Below the pieces are notes generated by a model. It was not told where the DNA came from. It saw only the letters and a program-made list of their open reading frames with translations, and searched no databases. From positions 1-32,558 of the forward strand of contig JACNJE010000047.1 of the NCBI GenBank assembly GCA_014382705.1: 32,558 nucleotides of DNA, in the 5' to 3' direction. Positions 1 through 7,781 of this stretch are shown piece after piece (the first letter of the stretch is position 1; every line of letters starts with the position of its first letter). The translations under genes and the position numbers were made by a program. Source of the stretch: Verrucomicrobiota bacterium (GTDB taxonomy: Bacteria > Verrucomicrobiota > Verrucomicrobiia > Limisphaerales > UBA1096).

Positions 1-254
1 TTCGGGACGCAGTTTCCACTTAAGCCTGTGGTCCTAAAATTGGGGGTAAGCACAATCCCCCCGACTGTACTGATTGTATTCTGGAACGCACGGAGCCACA
101 ATGGGTCGTGCATTCATCAAACCGAGGGTCTGCGTACGTTCGAGAGAGCCTGTTTTTTCACTTTTTATTCACAGGAAATTCACAGAAAAAACTCCCTTAT
201 TCAGCGATTTGGGTCTTATTCTGCGAAATTAGTGGAAAATCTTTAAAAAAAACC
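1..254. other. Gene-free region at the left edge
   Basis: No convincing gene is seen here. Short open frames exist but have no recognisable domain or ribosome binding site. The stretch is AT-rich from about 150 to 260, as expected upstream of a promoter. A G5/C5 inverted repeat (42-46 with 57-61) has no T tract after it. One DnaA-box-like TTATTCACA lies at 165-173 but stands alone. Confidence 0.5.
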
Positions 255-260
255 TATAAA
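255..260 (+). promoter_or_regulatory. Possible -10 box for the porin transcript
   Basis: TATAAA lies in an AT-rich run, and a start about 7 bases downstream would fall at the first base of the folded leader (265). No good -35 hexamer is present 17 bp upstream, so this is a weak call. Confidence 0.25.
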
Positions 261-264
261 AACG

Positions 265-374
265 CTTGCTCCCGCCCTGAGGGGTCACTAATTTTCACCG
301 CAAGTGCGCCCCTCTGGGCGCATGAGAGGGGAAACCGGTTAGTAGCCCCTCGTGGTATCGGCGAAAGTCGGTAC
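265..374 (+). promoter_or_regulatory. Structured 5' leader of the porin gene
   Basis: Four possible helices follow one another with little space between. CTTGC 265-269 pairs with GCAAG 300-304. TGCGCCC 305-311 pairs with GGGCGCA 316-322 around a CTCT loop. GAGGGG 326-331 pairs with CCCCTC 346-351. GTATCGGC 355-362 pairs with GTCGGTAC 367-374 around a GAAA (GNRA-type) tetraloop, with two G-U pairs. An unpaired stretch then leads to the ribosome binding site at 404-410. I match it to no known riboswitch class. It may be a stability or regulatory element of an abundant porin mRNA. The pairings are visible; the function is inferred. Confidence 0.4.
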
Positions 375-420
375 TGTATGCGTATACAAACAAACTAGTT
401 CTTAGGAGGAACTGATCATA

Positions 421-1458
421 ATGAAAATGAACAAATGGACCGTGGGTCTGGCCGCCGCTGGTGTTGTCAGTCTCGCTTCGACTGCTCAGGCAGAGGAAAA
501 CAGCGTGTTGACGGCCCTGTCGTCGACCGTTATCAGTGGTTCTGTTGAGGCATCCTACATGGGAAGCCTTAGCGGGAGCAATCAGTTGTACAGCGACGAC
601 GGGTTCGTCGCAAACGGCGCCAGCTTGGCTATCGGCAGCCCGCTTGGCGAGGGTGACTACAGTGCAGGCTACAACGTGGAATTACTGTTGGGTGATCGCG
701 CTGATGTCTTCAGTGGCAGCAGTGATGGCCTTCACATCAAGAACGCCAACATTGGCCTGAATGTGCCTTTCGGCAACGGGGTTGACCTGACGGTTGGCCT
801 GTTCGACACGATCGTTGGTTACGAAGTCGAGGCCAGTGGCTCCAACCCGAACGTCCACCGTTCCTACGGCTACGGCTTGGAGCCGGTGACGCACACCGGT
901 GTGTTGGCTTCCACGACGTTGTCCGACAACCTGAGTGTCTCCTTCGGCTTGGCCAGTGCGTTCAACGCTGTGGCTGATGCCAACGGCTCGATTAACGGGG
1001 AGGGCAACTTCGCCTACCTGGTGGGCGTTGACTTCACCGTTCCCGATAGCTTGGGCTTCCTGTCCGGCAGCAACCTGTACGTCGGCTACGCGAGCGGCGC
1101 TGATGCGGGTGCTGACAACGACGACGACAACAAGCTCCTCTACATCGGTGCTTCCGTGAGCAGCCCGATCGAGGGCGTTTCCCTGGGTGTTGCGTATGAT
1201 GATCTCGAGTCGCCCAACGGCCCGGATCAGGATGCCGTGGCCATTTACGCGCTTTGGGATGTCAGCGACGGCGTCTCTCTGGCCACCCGATACGACACAC
1301 TGGACGATGGCAGCGACACCAAGTCCATGTGGAGTGTCACTCTGGGTTACTCCATCTGGGAGAATGTTCTCACCCGCTTGGAGTACAACTATGAGATGGG
1401 CGATCGCGAAGACGGCGACAGTTCCGGTTTCGCTTTGAACCTGTTTTACCAGTTCTAA
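421..1458 (+). CDS. Outer-membrane beta-barrel porin-like protein
   Basis: This 345-residue protein is predicted to sit in the outer membrane as a beta barrel. Residues 1-24 form a signal peptide ending in AQA before EEN. The mature part is rich in alternating polar and hydrophobic strands with Gly/Asp/Ser turns, and the protein ends in LFYQF. A terminal Phe is the usual C-terminal signal of barrels inserted by BamA. The length and pattern fit OmpL-like or TorF-like putative porins; the substrate cannot be told. The start is clear: AGGAGGA at 404-410 stands 10 bases before ATG 421. It is a single-gene unit, with a folded leader upstream and a strong terminator downstream. The acidic run DNDDDN near residue 240 is probably a surface or periplasmic turn. 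Confidence 0.8.
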   Translation: MKMNKWTVGLAAAGVVSLASTAQAEENSVLTALSSTVISGSVEASYMGSLSGSNQLYSDDGFVANGASLAIGSPLGEGDYSAGYNVELLLGDRADVFSGSSDGLHIKNANIGLNVPFGNGVDLTVGLFDTIVGYEVEASGSNPNVHRSYGYGLEPVTHTGVLASTTLSDNLSVSFGLASAFNAVADANGSINGEGNFAYLVGVDFTVPDSLGFLSGSNLYVGYASGADAGADNDDDNKLLYIGASVSSPIEGVSLGVAYDDLESPNGPDQDAVAIYALWDVSDGVSLATRYDTLDDGSDTKSMWSVTLGYSIWENVLTRLEYNYEMGDREDGDSSGFALNLFYQF

Positions 1459-1480
1459 TTTCCAACCACGTTGGATCACA

Positions 1481-1509
1481 AAGCCCCTCCGTTCTGGAGG
1501 GGCTTTTTT
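1481..1509 (+). terminator. Rho-independent terminator of the porin gene
   Basis: A perfect 10-bp stem, AAGCCCCTCC 1481-1490 with GGAGGGGCTT 1496-1505, has a GTTCT loop and runs straight into a T tract (1504-1509). A small second hairpin (TCCAAC 1461-1466 with GTTGGA 1470-1475) lies just before it. Confidence 0.95.
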
Positions 1510-1575
1510 CATGCCCACCCATCACGCGGCAATTGGAACTTGAAACTTGGTCGAGCGGCACCAATTCTCCCGCCG

Positions 1576-2268
1576 TTGCTGCTGAACATCGAAAACCTGC
1601 GAAAAAGCTACGGGACACCGGACGGATCGGTGCAGCCGGTGGTCGATGTGGCCTCCTTCTCGATTGAGTCCGGGCAGCAAACGGCCCTTTGCGGTACGAG
1701 CGGCACCGGCAAAACCACCTTCCTGAACCTCATCGCCGGCATTTTGCAGCCGGATGACGGCCTCATTGAGCTGGATGGCCGCCCGATCTCCGGAATCAGC
1801 GAAGCCGGGCGGGATCGGCTGCGGGCACGGACGATCGGCTACATTTTCCAGACGTTCAACCTGTTGCAGGGCTACAGTTGTGTCGAGAACGTGCTGCTTG
1901 GGATGAGCTTCGGGCCGGGGGCGGACCGGAGCCGGGCCAGCGAGCTGCTCGAGCGGGTTGGGCTTGGCCAACGGCTGGATCATCTCCCCCGCCAGCTTTC
2001 CACCGGCCAACAGCAGCGGGTGGCTGTGGCCCGGGCCTTGGCCAACCGGCCCAAGCTGGTGCTGGCGGACGAGCCGACCGGCAACCTCGACCCCGCCGCT
2101 GCCGCCGAGTCGCTCGGCCTGATTCGCGAGACCTGTCGGGAAAACGGCGCGGCGCTGTTGCTCGTGAGCCACGACCGGGGCGTGCTTGGCCAATTCGACC
2201 CCGTCCGCGACTTGGCGGAGATCAACCGGGCGGCCGCTTGGCCAAGCGGGAAGGAGGTCCAGCCGTGA
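1576..2268 (+). CDS. ABC transporter ATP-binding protein (LolD/MacB type)
   Basis: This 230-residue ATPase should power the FtsX-type permease that follows. Visible motifs are Walker A GTSGTGKTT (about residue 40), a Q-loop in FQTFNLLQ, signature LSTGQQQR (Thr instead of the first Gly of LSGGQ), Walker B LVLADEPTGNLD and the H-loop LLVSHD. The set matches the LolD/MacB branch. The start is taken as TTG 1576, giving MLLNIENLRKSYG, the normal beginning for the family; in-frame starts further upstream would place the terminator stem inside the gene. No good ribosome site is seen. Its TGA overlaps the GTG of the permease. The last residues (AAAWPSGKEVQP) are encoded by a 16-bp copy of the dispersed palindrome, which sits just before the permease ribosome site. 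Confidence 0.9.
   Translation: MLLNIENLRKSYGTPDGSVQPVVDVASFSIESGQQTALCGTSGTGKTTFLNLIAGILQPDDGLIELDGRPISGISEAGRDRLRARTIGYIFQTFNLLQGYSCVENVLLGMSFGPGADRSRASELLERVGLGQRLDHLPRQLSTGQQQRVAVARALANRPKLVLADEPTGNLDPAAAAESLGLIRETCRENGAALLLVSHDRGVLGQFDPVRDLAEINRAAAWPSGKEVQP
2234..2249. repeat. Dispersed palindrome, 16 bp perfect copy
   Basis: CCGCTTGGCCAAGCGG, in the C-terminal codons of the ABC ATPase, read as AWPSG. It lies two bases before the AGGAGG ribosome site of the permease. Confidence 0.95.
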
Positions 2269-3464
2269 GCCTGTTGCAGATCGTCCTGCGCAGCCTGCGG
2301 CAGCACATGCTGTCCACCGTGATCACCGCGTTCTCGATCGCGCTGGCGAGCGGACTGCTGATGAGCGTGTGGGTGGTGAAGGATCAGGCGCGGGAAAACT
2401 TCACCGGCGTGGACTCCGGCTTCGACGGCGTGTTCGGCGCTCGTGGTTCCAAGCTGCAACTGGTGCTCAACTCCATTTTTCATCTCGAGGCGTCGCCGGG
2501 CAACCTGTCGTGGGAGCAATACGAACGGATCGCCGCCGACCGGCGCGTGGCCACGGCGGTGCCGATCGCGGTTGGGGACAACTACAAGGGCTACCGACTG
2601 GTCGGCGTGACGACAAACCTGTTCGGGATCGAGTATCGCGCGGGCAAAAAGTACGCCGTGCGAGACGGGTATCTGTTCAACCCGGAAAGGAAGCAGGCGG
2701 TGGTGGGCAGCTTCGCGGCGGAGCGGCTTCGGCTGAAAGTGGGCGACACGTTCCACCCGTACCACGGCCTGATTTTTGACGAGAACCAACAGCACGCGGA
2801 GACGTACGTCGTCTCCGGCATCATGGAGCCGAGCAACACGCCGAGCGACCGGGTGATCTGGATCCCGATTGCCGGGCTGCAAAACATGGCGGGGCACAAC
2901 CCCGAGACGGCGACCGACGTGAGCGCGGTGCTGGTGAAGCTGCGCGGCAGCTCAAGCGGCATGATGATGAATCAGGAGTTTAATCTGCAGGGCAACGTGA
3001 TGACGTTCGCATGGCCCATCGCCGACACCCTGTCGAAGCTGTTCAACAAGATTGCGCCGGTCGAGATGGTGCTGCGGGCGGTGGCATTGCTCGTTGCGCT
3101 GGTGGCGGCCGGCTCGATCCTGGCGAGCATTTACAACTCGATGAACGAGCGTCGCCGTGAGATCGCGATTTTGCGGGCGCTGGGTGCGCGGCGCTCGACG
3201 ATTTTTGCCGTGGTGGTGCTGGAGGCCGGCGGCATCGCGGCGCTGGGCGCAGTGGCCGGGTTCGGGGTGTATTTTGTCATTATGAGCGTGGCGGCGTGGT
3301 TGATCCGGCAGGAAACGGGTATCGTTCTCAACCCGCTGGAACTGGAGCCGGTAATGTTCTGGGCCCCGTTGGCCATGCTCGTACTGGGTGCGCTGGCCGG
3401 GGTGGTTCCGGCGGCCAAGGCCTACCGCACCGACGTGGCCGAAAACCTGACCCCCATTTCTTGA
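2265..3464 (+). CDS. ABC transporter permease, MacB/FtsX family
   Basis: This 399-residue inner-membrane protein is the partner of the preceding ATPase. It has one N-terminal membrane segment (about residues 15-38), a large periplasmic domain of the MacB_PCD type (about 40-270) and a C-terminal FtsX domain with three membrane segments from about 275 to 395. The conserved cytoplasmic loop NERRREIAILRALGARRSTI follows the second segment, as is usual for FtsX/MacB/LolC proteins. The start is GTG 2265, seven bases after AAGGAGG (2251-2257), and overlaps the ATPase stop as GTGA, so the two are translationally coupled. The family moves lipoproteins, peptides or drugs, or does mechanical work, rather than importing small solutes in the classic way. 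Its neighbours suggest a metal-linked role. Confidence 0.88.
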   Translation: MSLLQIVLRSLRQHMLSTVITAFSIALASGLLMSVWVVKDQARENFTGVDSGFDGVFGARGSKLQLVLNSIFHLEASPGNLSWEQYERIAADRRVATAVPIAVGDNYKGYRLVGVTTNLFGIEYRAGKKYAVRDGYLFNPERKQAVVGSFAAERLRLKVGDTFHPYHGLIFDENQQHAETYVVSGIMEPSNTPSDRVIWIPIAGLQNMAGHNPETATDVSAVLVKLRGSSSGMMMNQEFNLQGNVMTFAWPIADTLSKLFNKIAPVEMVLRAVALLVALVAAGSILASIYNSMNERRREIAILRALGARRSTIFAVVVLEAGGIAALGAVAGFGVYFVIMSVAAWLIRQETGIVLNPLELEPVMFWAPLAMLVLGALAGVVPAAKAYRTDVAENLTPIS

Positions 3465-3467
3465 GCG

Positions 3468-3953
3468 ATGATGCCGTTTCACTTTTTGATTCTCGCAGTG
3501 TTGGTTGCGCTTGGCCAAGCGGGGTGCGGTGGGGGGCACGAGCACGACCCCTCACACGCCGAGCCGCATCATCACGAGCCGCATCATCATGAGCCGCCGC
3601 ACGGCGGCGCGGGAGTGACGCTGGGGGACGAGGCCGCGCACATCGAGTTTTTGGCCGATGCAGATACCGGCACGATGATCGCCTGGTTTTTCACGCCGCA
3701 CATGGAGCGGTATCTGCGGATCGAGGCCAAGTCGTTCGAGGTCTTGGCCAAGCTGCCGGACGGCGAGGCCAAGCTCACCTTTGCGGCGGTGGCCAACGCC
3801 GGCACCGGCGAGACGGTTGGCGACACGTCGCAGTTCGTCGCCAAGGCGGACTGGCTGGCCGGCGTGGCGGGGTTCGATGCGGTCTTGCCAGAGTTGACCA
3901 TCCGGGGCACGGTCTATCGAAACGTGGCGTTCAACTATCCGAAGGGCAACTGA
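3468..3953 (+). CDS. His-rich putative lipoprotein, possible metal binder
   Basis: This 161-residue exported protein has a short hydrophobic leader and a Cys at residue 20, in LGQAGC, that could be lipidated. Gln at -3 is unusual for a lipobox; the LGQA codons are a copy of the dispersed palindrome. Residues 25-48 are crowded with His (HEHDPSHAEPHHHEPHHHE), a likely site for Zn, Cu or Ni. The rest is a compact domain with no motif I can name, ending DTSQFV...FNYPKGN. It lies 3 bases after the permease and 1 base before the DUF3299-like gene, so it is surely in the same operon. ZrgA-type (DUF2796) zinc proteins with His-rich tails occur in comparable loci; equivalence here is inferred. Confidence 0.7.
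   Translation: MMPFHFLILAVLVALGQAGCGGGHEHDPSHAEPHHHEPHHHEPPHGGAGVTLGDEAAHIEFLADADTGTMIAWFFTPHMERYLRIEAKSFEVLAKLPDGEAKLTFAAVANAGTGETVGDTSQFVAKADWLAGVAGFDAVLPELTIRGTVYRNVAFNYPKGN
3508..3521. repeat. Dispersed palindrome, 14 bp copy
   Basis: CGCTTGGCCAAGCG, read as ALGQA in the signal peptide of the His-rich lipoprotein; it supplies the residues at -4 to -2 before the candidate lipidation Cys. Confidence 0.95.
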
Positions 3954-3954
3954 C

Positions 3955-4689
3955 ATGAGCACAGGGCAACAACCGAGTCTGTGGAAGTGGTACGCGCTGA
4001 AGGCCGTGATCGCGGCGTTGGTTCTTTTTGCGGGCTACAAGGTGTTCATCGACAAACCCAGCCCGAAAGCCCCCGCCCCCACGCAGGATGAACTCGATGC
4101 GTTGAGTGGCGACATCGAGCGGATCGAGGAGGAGCCACCCATCCCGGAAACCAAGCCGGAGGCCGCACCCTTGCCGCCCGCTGAAACAGATCCATCCGCC
4201 GCCGTGGAAAAGCCGGCCCCAAACTTCGTCGAGTTGGTTCAGCCGGTGGAGGAGATGCCGGAGGCGATTGACGGTTACGAGGGGGTCACCTTCGACAAGC
4301 TGGCGTCATTCGCGTACGAGGTGCCGCTGGACCCGGTCACCAACAAGGTGGAGTTGGCCAAGCTCAACGCCCAGATCCCGGAGCGCATCAAGTCGCTGGA
4401 CAAAAAGCCGGTGGCCATCCGGGGCTTCATGCTGCCGCTCAAGGTGGAGAACGGGCTCGTCACCGAGCTGCTGATCATGCGGGACCAGTCGATGTGCTGC
4501 TTCGGCACCGTGCCCAAGATCAACGAATGGATCAACATCCGGATGGCTGGGGAGGGCGTCCAGCCGATCATGGACCAGGCGATCACCCTCATGGGCCAGT
4601 TGAAGGTGGGCGAAGTACTCGAAAACGACTATTTGGTGGGCATTTACGAGATGGAGGGGGATCGGATGATCGGCCCGCTGGATCTCTGA
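3955..4689 (+). CDS. DUF3299-like membrane-anchored periplasmic protein
   Basis: This 244-residue protein has one N-terminal membrane segment (about residues 12-30), a Pro/Glu-rich linker (about 35-95) and a C-terminal domain. That domain contains RGFMLPLKVENG, the MCCF segment and GTVPKINEWINIRM, which recall DUF3299. Proteins of this family are commonly encoded beside MacB-like ABC transporters and metal-binding proteins, as here. The paired Cys in MCCF could bind metal or be redox-active. ATG 3955 begins one base after the stop of the lipoprotein gene. It is the last gene of the four-gene unit; the next sequence holds an 18-bp dispersed palindrome. The molecular function is not known to me. 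Confidence 0.7.
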   Translation: MSTGQQPSLWKWYALKAVIAALVLFAGYKVFIDKPSPKAPAPTQDELDALSGDIERIEEEPPIPETKPEAAPLPPAETDPSAAVEKPAPNFVELVQPVEEMPEAIDGYEGVTFDKLASFAYEVPLDPVTNKVELAKLNAQIPERIKSLDKKPVAIRGFMLPLKVENGLVTELLIMRDQSMCCFGTVPKINEWINIRMAGEGVQPIMDQAITLMGQLKVGEVLENDYLVGIYEMEGDRMIGPLDL

Positions 4690-4708
4690 TTTTTCACCCG
4701 ATTCACGG

Positions 4709-4737
4709 TTGACAGCCGCTTGGCCAAGCGGCAGATT
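4709..4737 (+). promoter_or_regulatory. Possible promoter whose spacer is the palindrome
   Basis: TTGACA (4709-4714) is a perfect -35 hexamer. Exactly 17 bp later stands CAGATT (4732-4737), a poor -10. The 17-bp spacer is almost entirely the dispersed palindrome. It could drive the prepilin-like gene at 4767, with the palindrome acting as an operator, but the weak -10 keeps this tentative. Confidence 0.35.
4715..4732. repeat. Dispersed palindrome, 18 bp intergenic copy
   Basis: GCCGCTTGGCCAAGCGGC lies between the DUF3299-like gene and the first prepilin-like gene. As RNA it can fold as a 7-bp stem with a GGCC loop, so it could also end the upstream operon, although no T tract follows. Confidence 0.95.
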
Positions 4738-4766
4738 GCACGGCCTGCATTTAACCAACGGACGAT

Positions 4767-5757
4767 ATGAAAAAAAATCGCACTTCCTCCGGTTTCACGC
4801 TGATTGAGCTGCTGGTGGTCATCGCCATCATCGCCATACTTGCCGCGCTGTTGCTGCCGGCCCTCGCCAAGGCCAAGACCAAGGCCCACGGCCTCTATTG
4901 CATGAATAACACCAACCAGATGATCAAGGGGTTCCATCTGTACGCCACGGATGAGGAGGATTACATCCCCCCCAATCACGATGACGGTAACACTCAACCA
5001 TGGAAAAACTGGTGCAGTGGGCAGGCCAAGGATCCAAACAATGCCCGTTTTTACCTAACGGGTCCCACGCCTAACGATGTCACGAAGTATAATCTGAGAG
5101 TGAAGCCGTGGTCGTTTAACCGCATCGCGCCCTATTTACCTAACGGGTCCCACGCCTAACGATGTCACGAAGTATAATCTGAGAGTGAAGCCGTGGTCGT
5201 TTAACCGCATCGCGCCCTATTTGGCCGGCAACATCACGCTGTGGCGTTGCCCGGCAGATCCCAGTACATACACCGTTCGAGAAGGAGGAGTGACCAAGAA
5301 AAACATTCCCCGTTATCGTAGCATCTCCATGAGCCAGGCGGTGGGAACCTACCCCTATCAGTCCAAGTCCAAGCAGGCTGTGCATGGCCCGTGGCTGGAC
5401 GGCAATCATGGCCACACCCGAGGCAGGACCTGGTACACCTACGGCAAAATGAGCAGTTTCAACGCGCCGGGAGCGGCGAGCACATACATGCTGGTGGACG
5501 AAAATCACAATAGCATCAACGATGCCGGCTTTGCCACCATCGGCCCCGGCCCATCCAACTTCCGCATGATCGACTGGCCGGCCACCTACCACAACATGGC
5601 GGCCGGGTTCGCCTTTGCCGACGGCCACTCGGAGATTCACAAATGGGTCTGGCCCGGGACAGATTTGGAGAAGCGAGGTCCGGCGATCAAGGGCGGTGTC
5701 CGCAGCCCGGACATTGTCTGGATGCAGATGCGCACCTCGGCCCTGATTAAAAAATAG
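4767..5757 (+). pseudogene. H-X9-DG prepilin-like gene broken by an 85-bp tandem duplication
   Basis: The gene starts with a type IV prepilin-like N-terminus ([29 protein letters not shown]), with the prepilin peptidase site before the Phe. Reading stops at 5159 (130 residues) and resumes in the next frame as 5185-5757, which ends with the family's H-X9-DG motif (HNMAAGFAFADGH). The cause is visible: 85 bp are repeated head to tail (5050-5137 and 5135-5222), a +1 shift. Removing one copy restores a single frame of about 301 residues, close to its two neighbours. These proteins are exported pseudopilin-like proteins, very numerous in Verrucomicrobiota and Planctomycetota, with unclear roles. 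The truncated first part keeps the membrane helix and could still be made. A sequencing or assembly artefact is possible, though the join is clean. Confidence 0.85.
5050..5222 (+). repeat. 85-bp direct tandem duplication
   Basis: Copy 1 is 5050-5137 and copy 2 is 5135-5222, identical over 88 bases and sharing a TTT at the join. The period of 85 is not a multiple of three, so it breaks the prepilin-like gene around it. The short TTT homology at the ends suggests replication slippage or an unequal join. Confidence 0.95.
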
Positions 5758-5803
5758 GCTGCCGCTGATTTTAAACTGCGATCCATCGATTAACCCGGTT
5801 TTC

Positions 5804-5829
5804 AAGGCGATCCCAAGCGGATCGCCTTT
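5804..5829 (+). terminator. Terminator after the broken prepilin-like gene
   Basis: AAGGCGATCC 5804-5813 pairs perfectly with GGATCGCCTT 5819-5828 around a CAAGC loop, followed by T-rich sequence. The loop region contains CCAAGCGG, the half-site of the dispersed palindrome. Confidence 0.8.
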
Positions 5830-5856
5830 CTGTTTGGAGCCCAGCCCGTTTGTTGG

Positions 5857-5885
5857 TTGACGACTTCATTAATCAGGCATACTTT
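5857..5885 (+). promoter_or_regulatory. Sigma-70-type promoter of the second prepilin-like gene
   Basis: TTGACG 5857-5862 and TACTTT 5880-5885 are separated by 17 bp. The same pair and spacing occur upstream of the third prepilin-like gene and of the gene at 10042. Transcription would start about 25 bases before ATG 5917. Confidence 0.8.
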
Positions 5886-5916
5886 CGCGGCTCGGACGGC
5901 TGAAACTCCGATTATA

Positions 5917-6765
5917 ATGAAACAAAAACAACATGGATTCACGTTGATCGAGTTGTTGGTGGTGATTGCCATCATCGCGATTTTGGCGAGTCTGTTGCTC
6001 CCGGCATTGGCCAAAGCCAAGGCTAAGGCCACAGGCACCATTTGCATGAGCAATAACAAACAGGTGGCGCTCGCATGGCTCATGTACGCTGGCGACAATG
6101 ACAGCTTTCTTGCCGGAAGTCTGGGTAACGCCTCGCAAGGCAAGATTTGGGTTCCGGGCCATCTTGATTTTAGTTCACGAAAAGACAATGTTGACAAGAG
6201 CCTGCTCCTCGACCCCAAGCGCGGTGCACTACTCGGCAAGTACCTTCAGACTGCCGAAGTATTTAAATGCCCGGCTGACATGAGCACGGTGAAATATCGC
6301 AACGAAACCCTGCCCCGAATCCGCAGCATCTCCATGAGCCAGTCGTTCGGCCGCAACCCGACCCAGGGCGGTGGAGCTGGCCAGTGGTTGCCCTATAGCA
6401 CCTACCTCAATTACGTCAAGGAGGGCGATATGGCCAACCCGGGACCGTCCAATTTGTTTGTCTTTTTGGACGAGCATCCCAACAGCATCAATGATGCTGC
6501 GTTTGCGGTGAAATGCGATACTCGGGGAGGCCAAGCGCGCATGATAGATTGGCCTGCAAGTTTCCACAATGGTGCCGCTGGTTTTGCATTTGGTGATGGT
6601 CATGCTGAGATCAAGAAATGGTTGGATGAACGCACTATTGTACCACACAAAAATTCTAACGGAATGCCCTACCCTCCAGGAGGGTTAAACCAAGCAGCGC
6701 CCAACAGCCCTGATGTGGCATGGATGCAGGACCGGGCCTCGGCTCGAAGGGGTATTCGTCGTTAG
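5917..6765 (+). CDS. Prepilin-like protein with H-X9-DG motif
   Basis: This 282-residue protein has a short basic leader (MKQKQHG), then [28 protein letters not shown], the N-methylation helix of type IV pilin-like proteins, cleaved after Gly. The C-terminal part holds [19 protein letters not shown], the H-X9-DG motif. It is probably membrane-anchored and processed by a prepilin peptidase; family members are often annotated as processing-associated proteins and their role is unsettled. ATG 5917 is chosen because in-frame starts further up fall inside the promoter. No Shine-Dalgarno sequence is visible. It has its own promoter and terminator and is a close paralogue of the genes on both sides. 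Confidence 0.85.
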   Translation: MKQKQHGFTLIELLVVIAIIAILASLLLPALAKAKAKATGTICMSNNKQVALAWLMYAGDNDSFLAGSLGNASQGKIWVPGHLDFSSRKDNVDKSLLLDPKRGALLGKYLQTAEVFKCPADMSTVKYRNETLPRIRSISMSQSFGRNPTQGGGAGQWLPYSTYLNYVKEGDMANPGPSNLFVFLDEHPNSINDAAFAVKCDTRGGQARMIDWPASFHNGAAGFAFGDGHAEIKKWLDERTIVPHKNSNGMPYPPGGLNQAAPNSPDVAWMQDRASARRGIRR

Positions 6766-6788
6766 AGCCCTCGATTAGCCCGAGTTTC

Positions 6789-6814
6789 AAGGCGATCCCA
6801 AGCGGATCGCCTTT
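6789..6814 (+). terminator. Terminator after the second prepilin-like gene
   Basis: Same 10-bp stem and CAAGC loop as the one at 5804-5829 (6789-6798 with 6804-6813), followed by TTCTGTTTGG. It is part of the duplicated block. Confidence 0.8.
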
Positions 6815-6841
6815 CTGTTTGGTAAACAGCCCGTTTGTTGG

Positions 6842-6870
6842 TTGACGACTTCAATAATCAGGCATACTTT
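6842..6870 (+). promoter_or_regulatory. Sigma-70-type promoter of the third prepilin-like gene
   Basis: TTGACG 6842-6847, a 17-bp spacer, then TACTTT 6865-6870. It is nearly identical to the promoter at 5857. Confidence 0.8.
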
Positions 6871-6901
6871 TTCGGCTCGAACGCCTGAAATTCCGATTAA
6901 A

Positions 6902-7702
<801 letters not shown>

Positions 7703-7738
7703 GAAACTGGATCGATAAAAGTGGTTTAATTTCGAGTG

Positions 7739-7761
7739 GCCAAAGTGAACTGCGCTTTGGC
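7739..7761 (+). terminator. Weak hairpin after the third prepilin-like gene
   Basis: GCCAAAG 7739-7745 pairs with CTTTGGC 7755-7761 across a 9-base loop. No T tract follows, so termination is uncertain. The arms resemble a degenerate copy of the dispersed motif (GGCCAAAG against GGCCAAGC). Confidence 0.35.
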
Positions 7762-7781
7762 ATTAAGTGCACCCTATTTTA

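Larger units (their letters stand above)
5786..6000 (+). repeat. Duplicated terminator-promoter-leader block, copy 1 (copy 2 near 6771-6985)
   Basis: From 5786 to the end of the prepilin signal codons the sequence is nearly the same as that starting at 6771, at a constant offset of 985 bp. The block holds the terminator of the previous gene, the promoter, the untranslated leader and the first codons. The pattern indicates that a whole transcription unit was duplicated, after which the coding parts diverged. Confidence 0.9.

Noticed and set aside
42..61. A G5/C5 inverted repeat at the left edge as a terminator
   Set aside because: The stem is only 5 bp with a 10-base loop and no T tract, and no gene end is visible before it.
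165..173. TTATTCACA, a DnaA-box-like sequence near an AT-rich stretch
   Set aside because: Only one good box is present and no dnaA, dnaN, parAB or gidA gene is nearby, so a replication origin is not supported.
1471..1575. An upstream start for the ABC ATPase (TTG 1471)
   Set aside because: It would place the porin terminator inside the coding region, and the added residues have no match to the family.
5050..5222. The 85-bp direct repeat as a CRISPR or satellite
   Set aside because: There are only two head-to-tail copies with no spacers, inside a gene; a simple duplication explains it.
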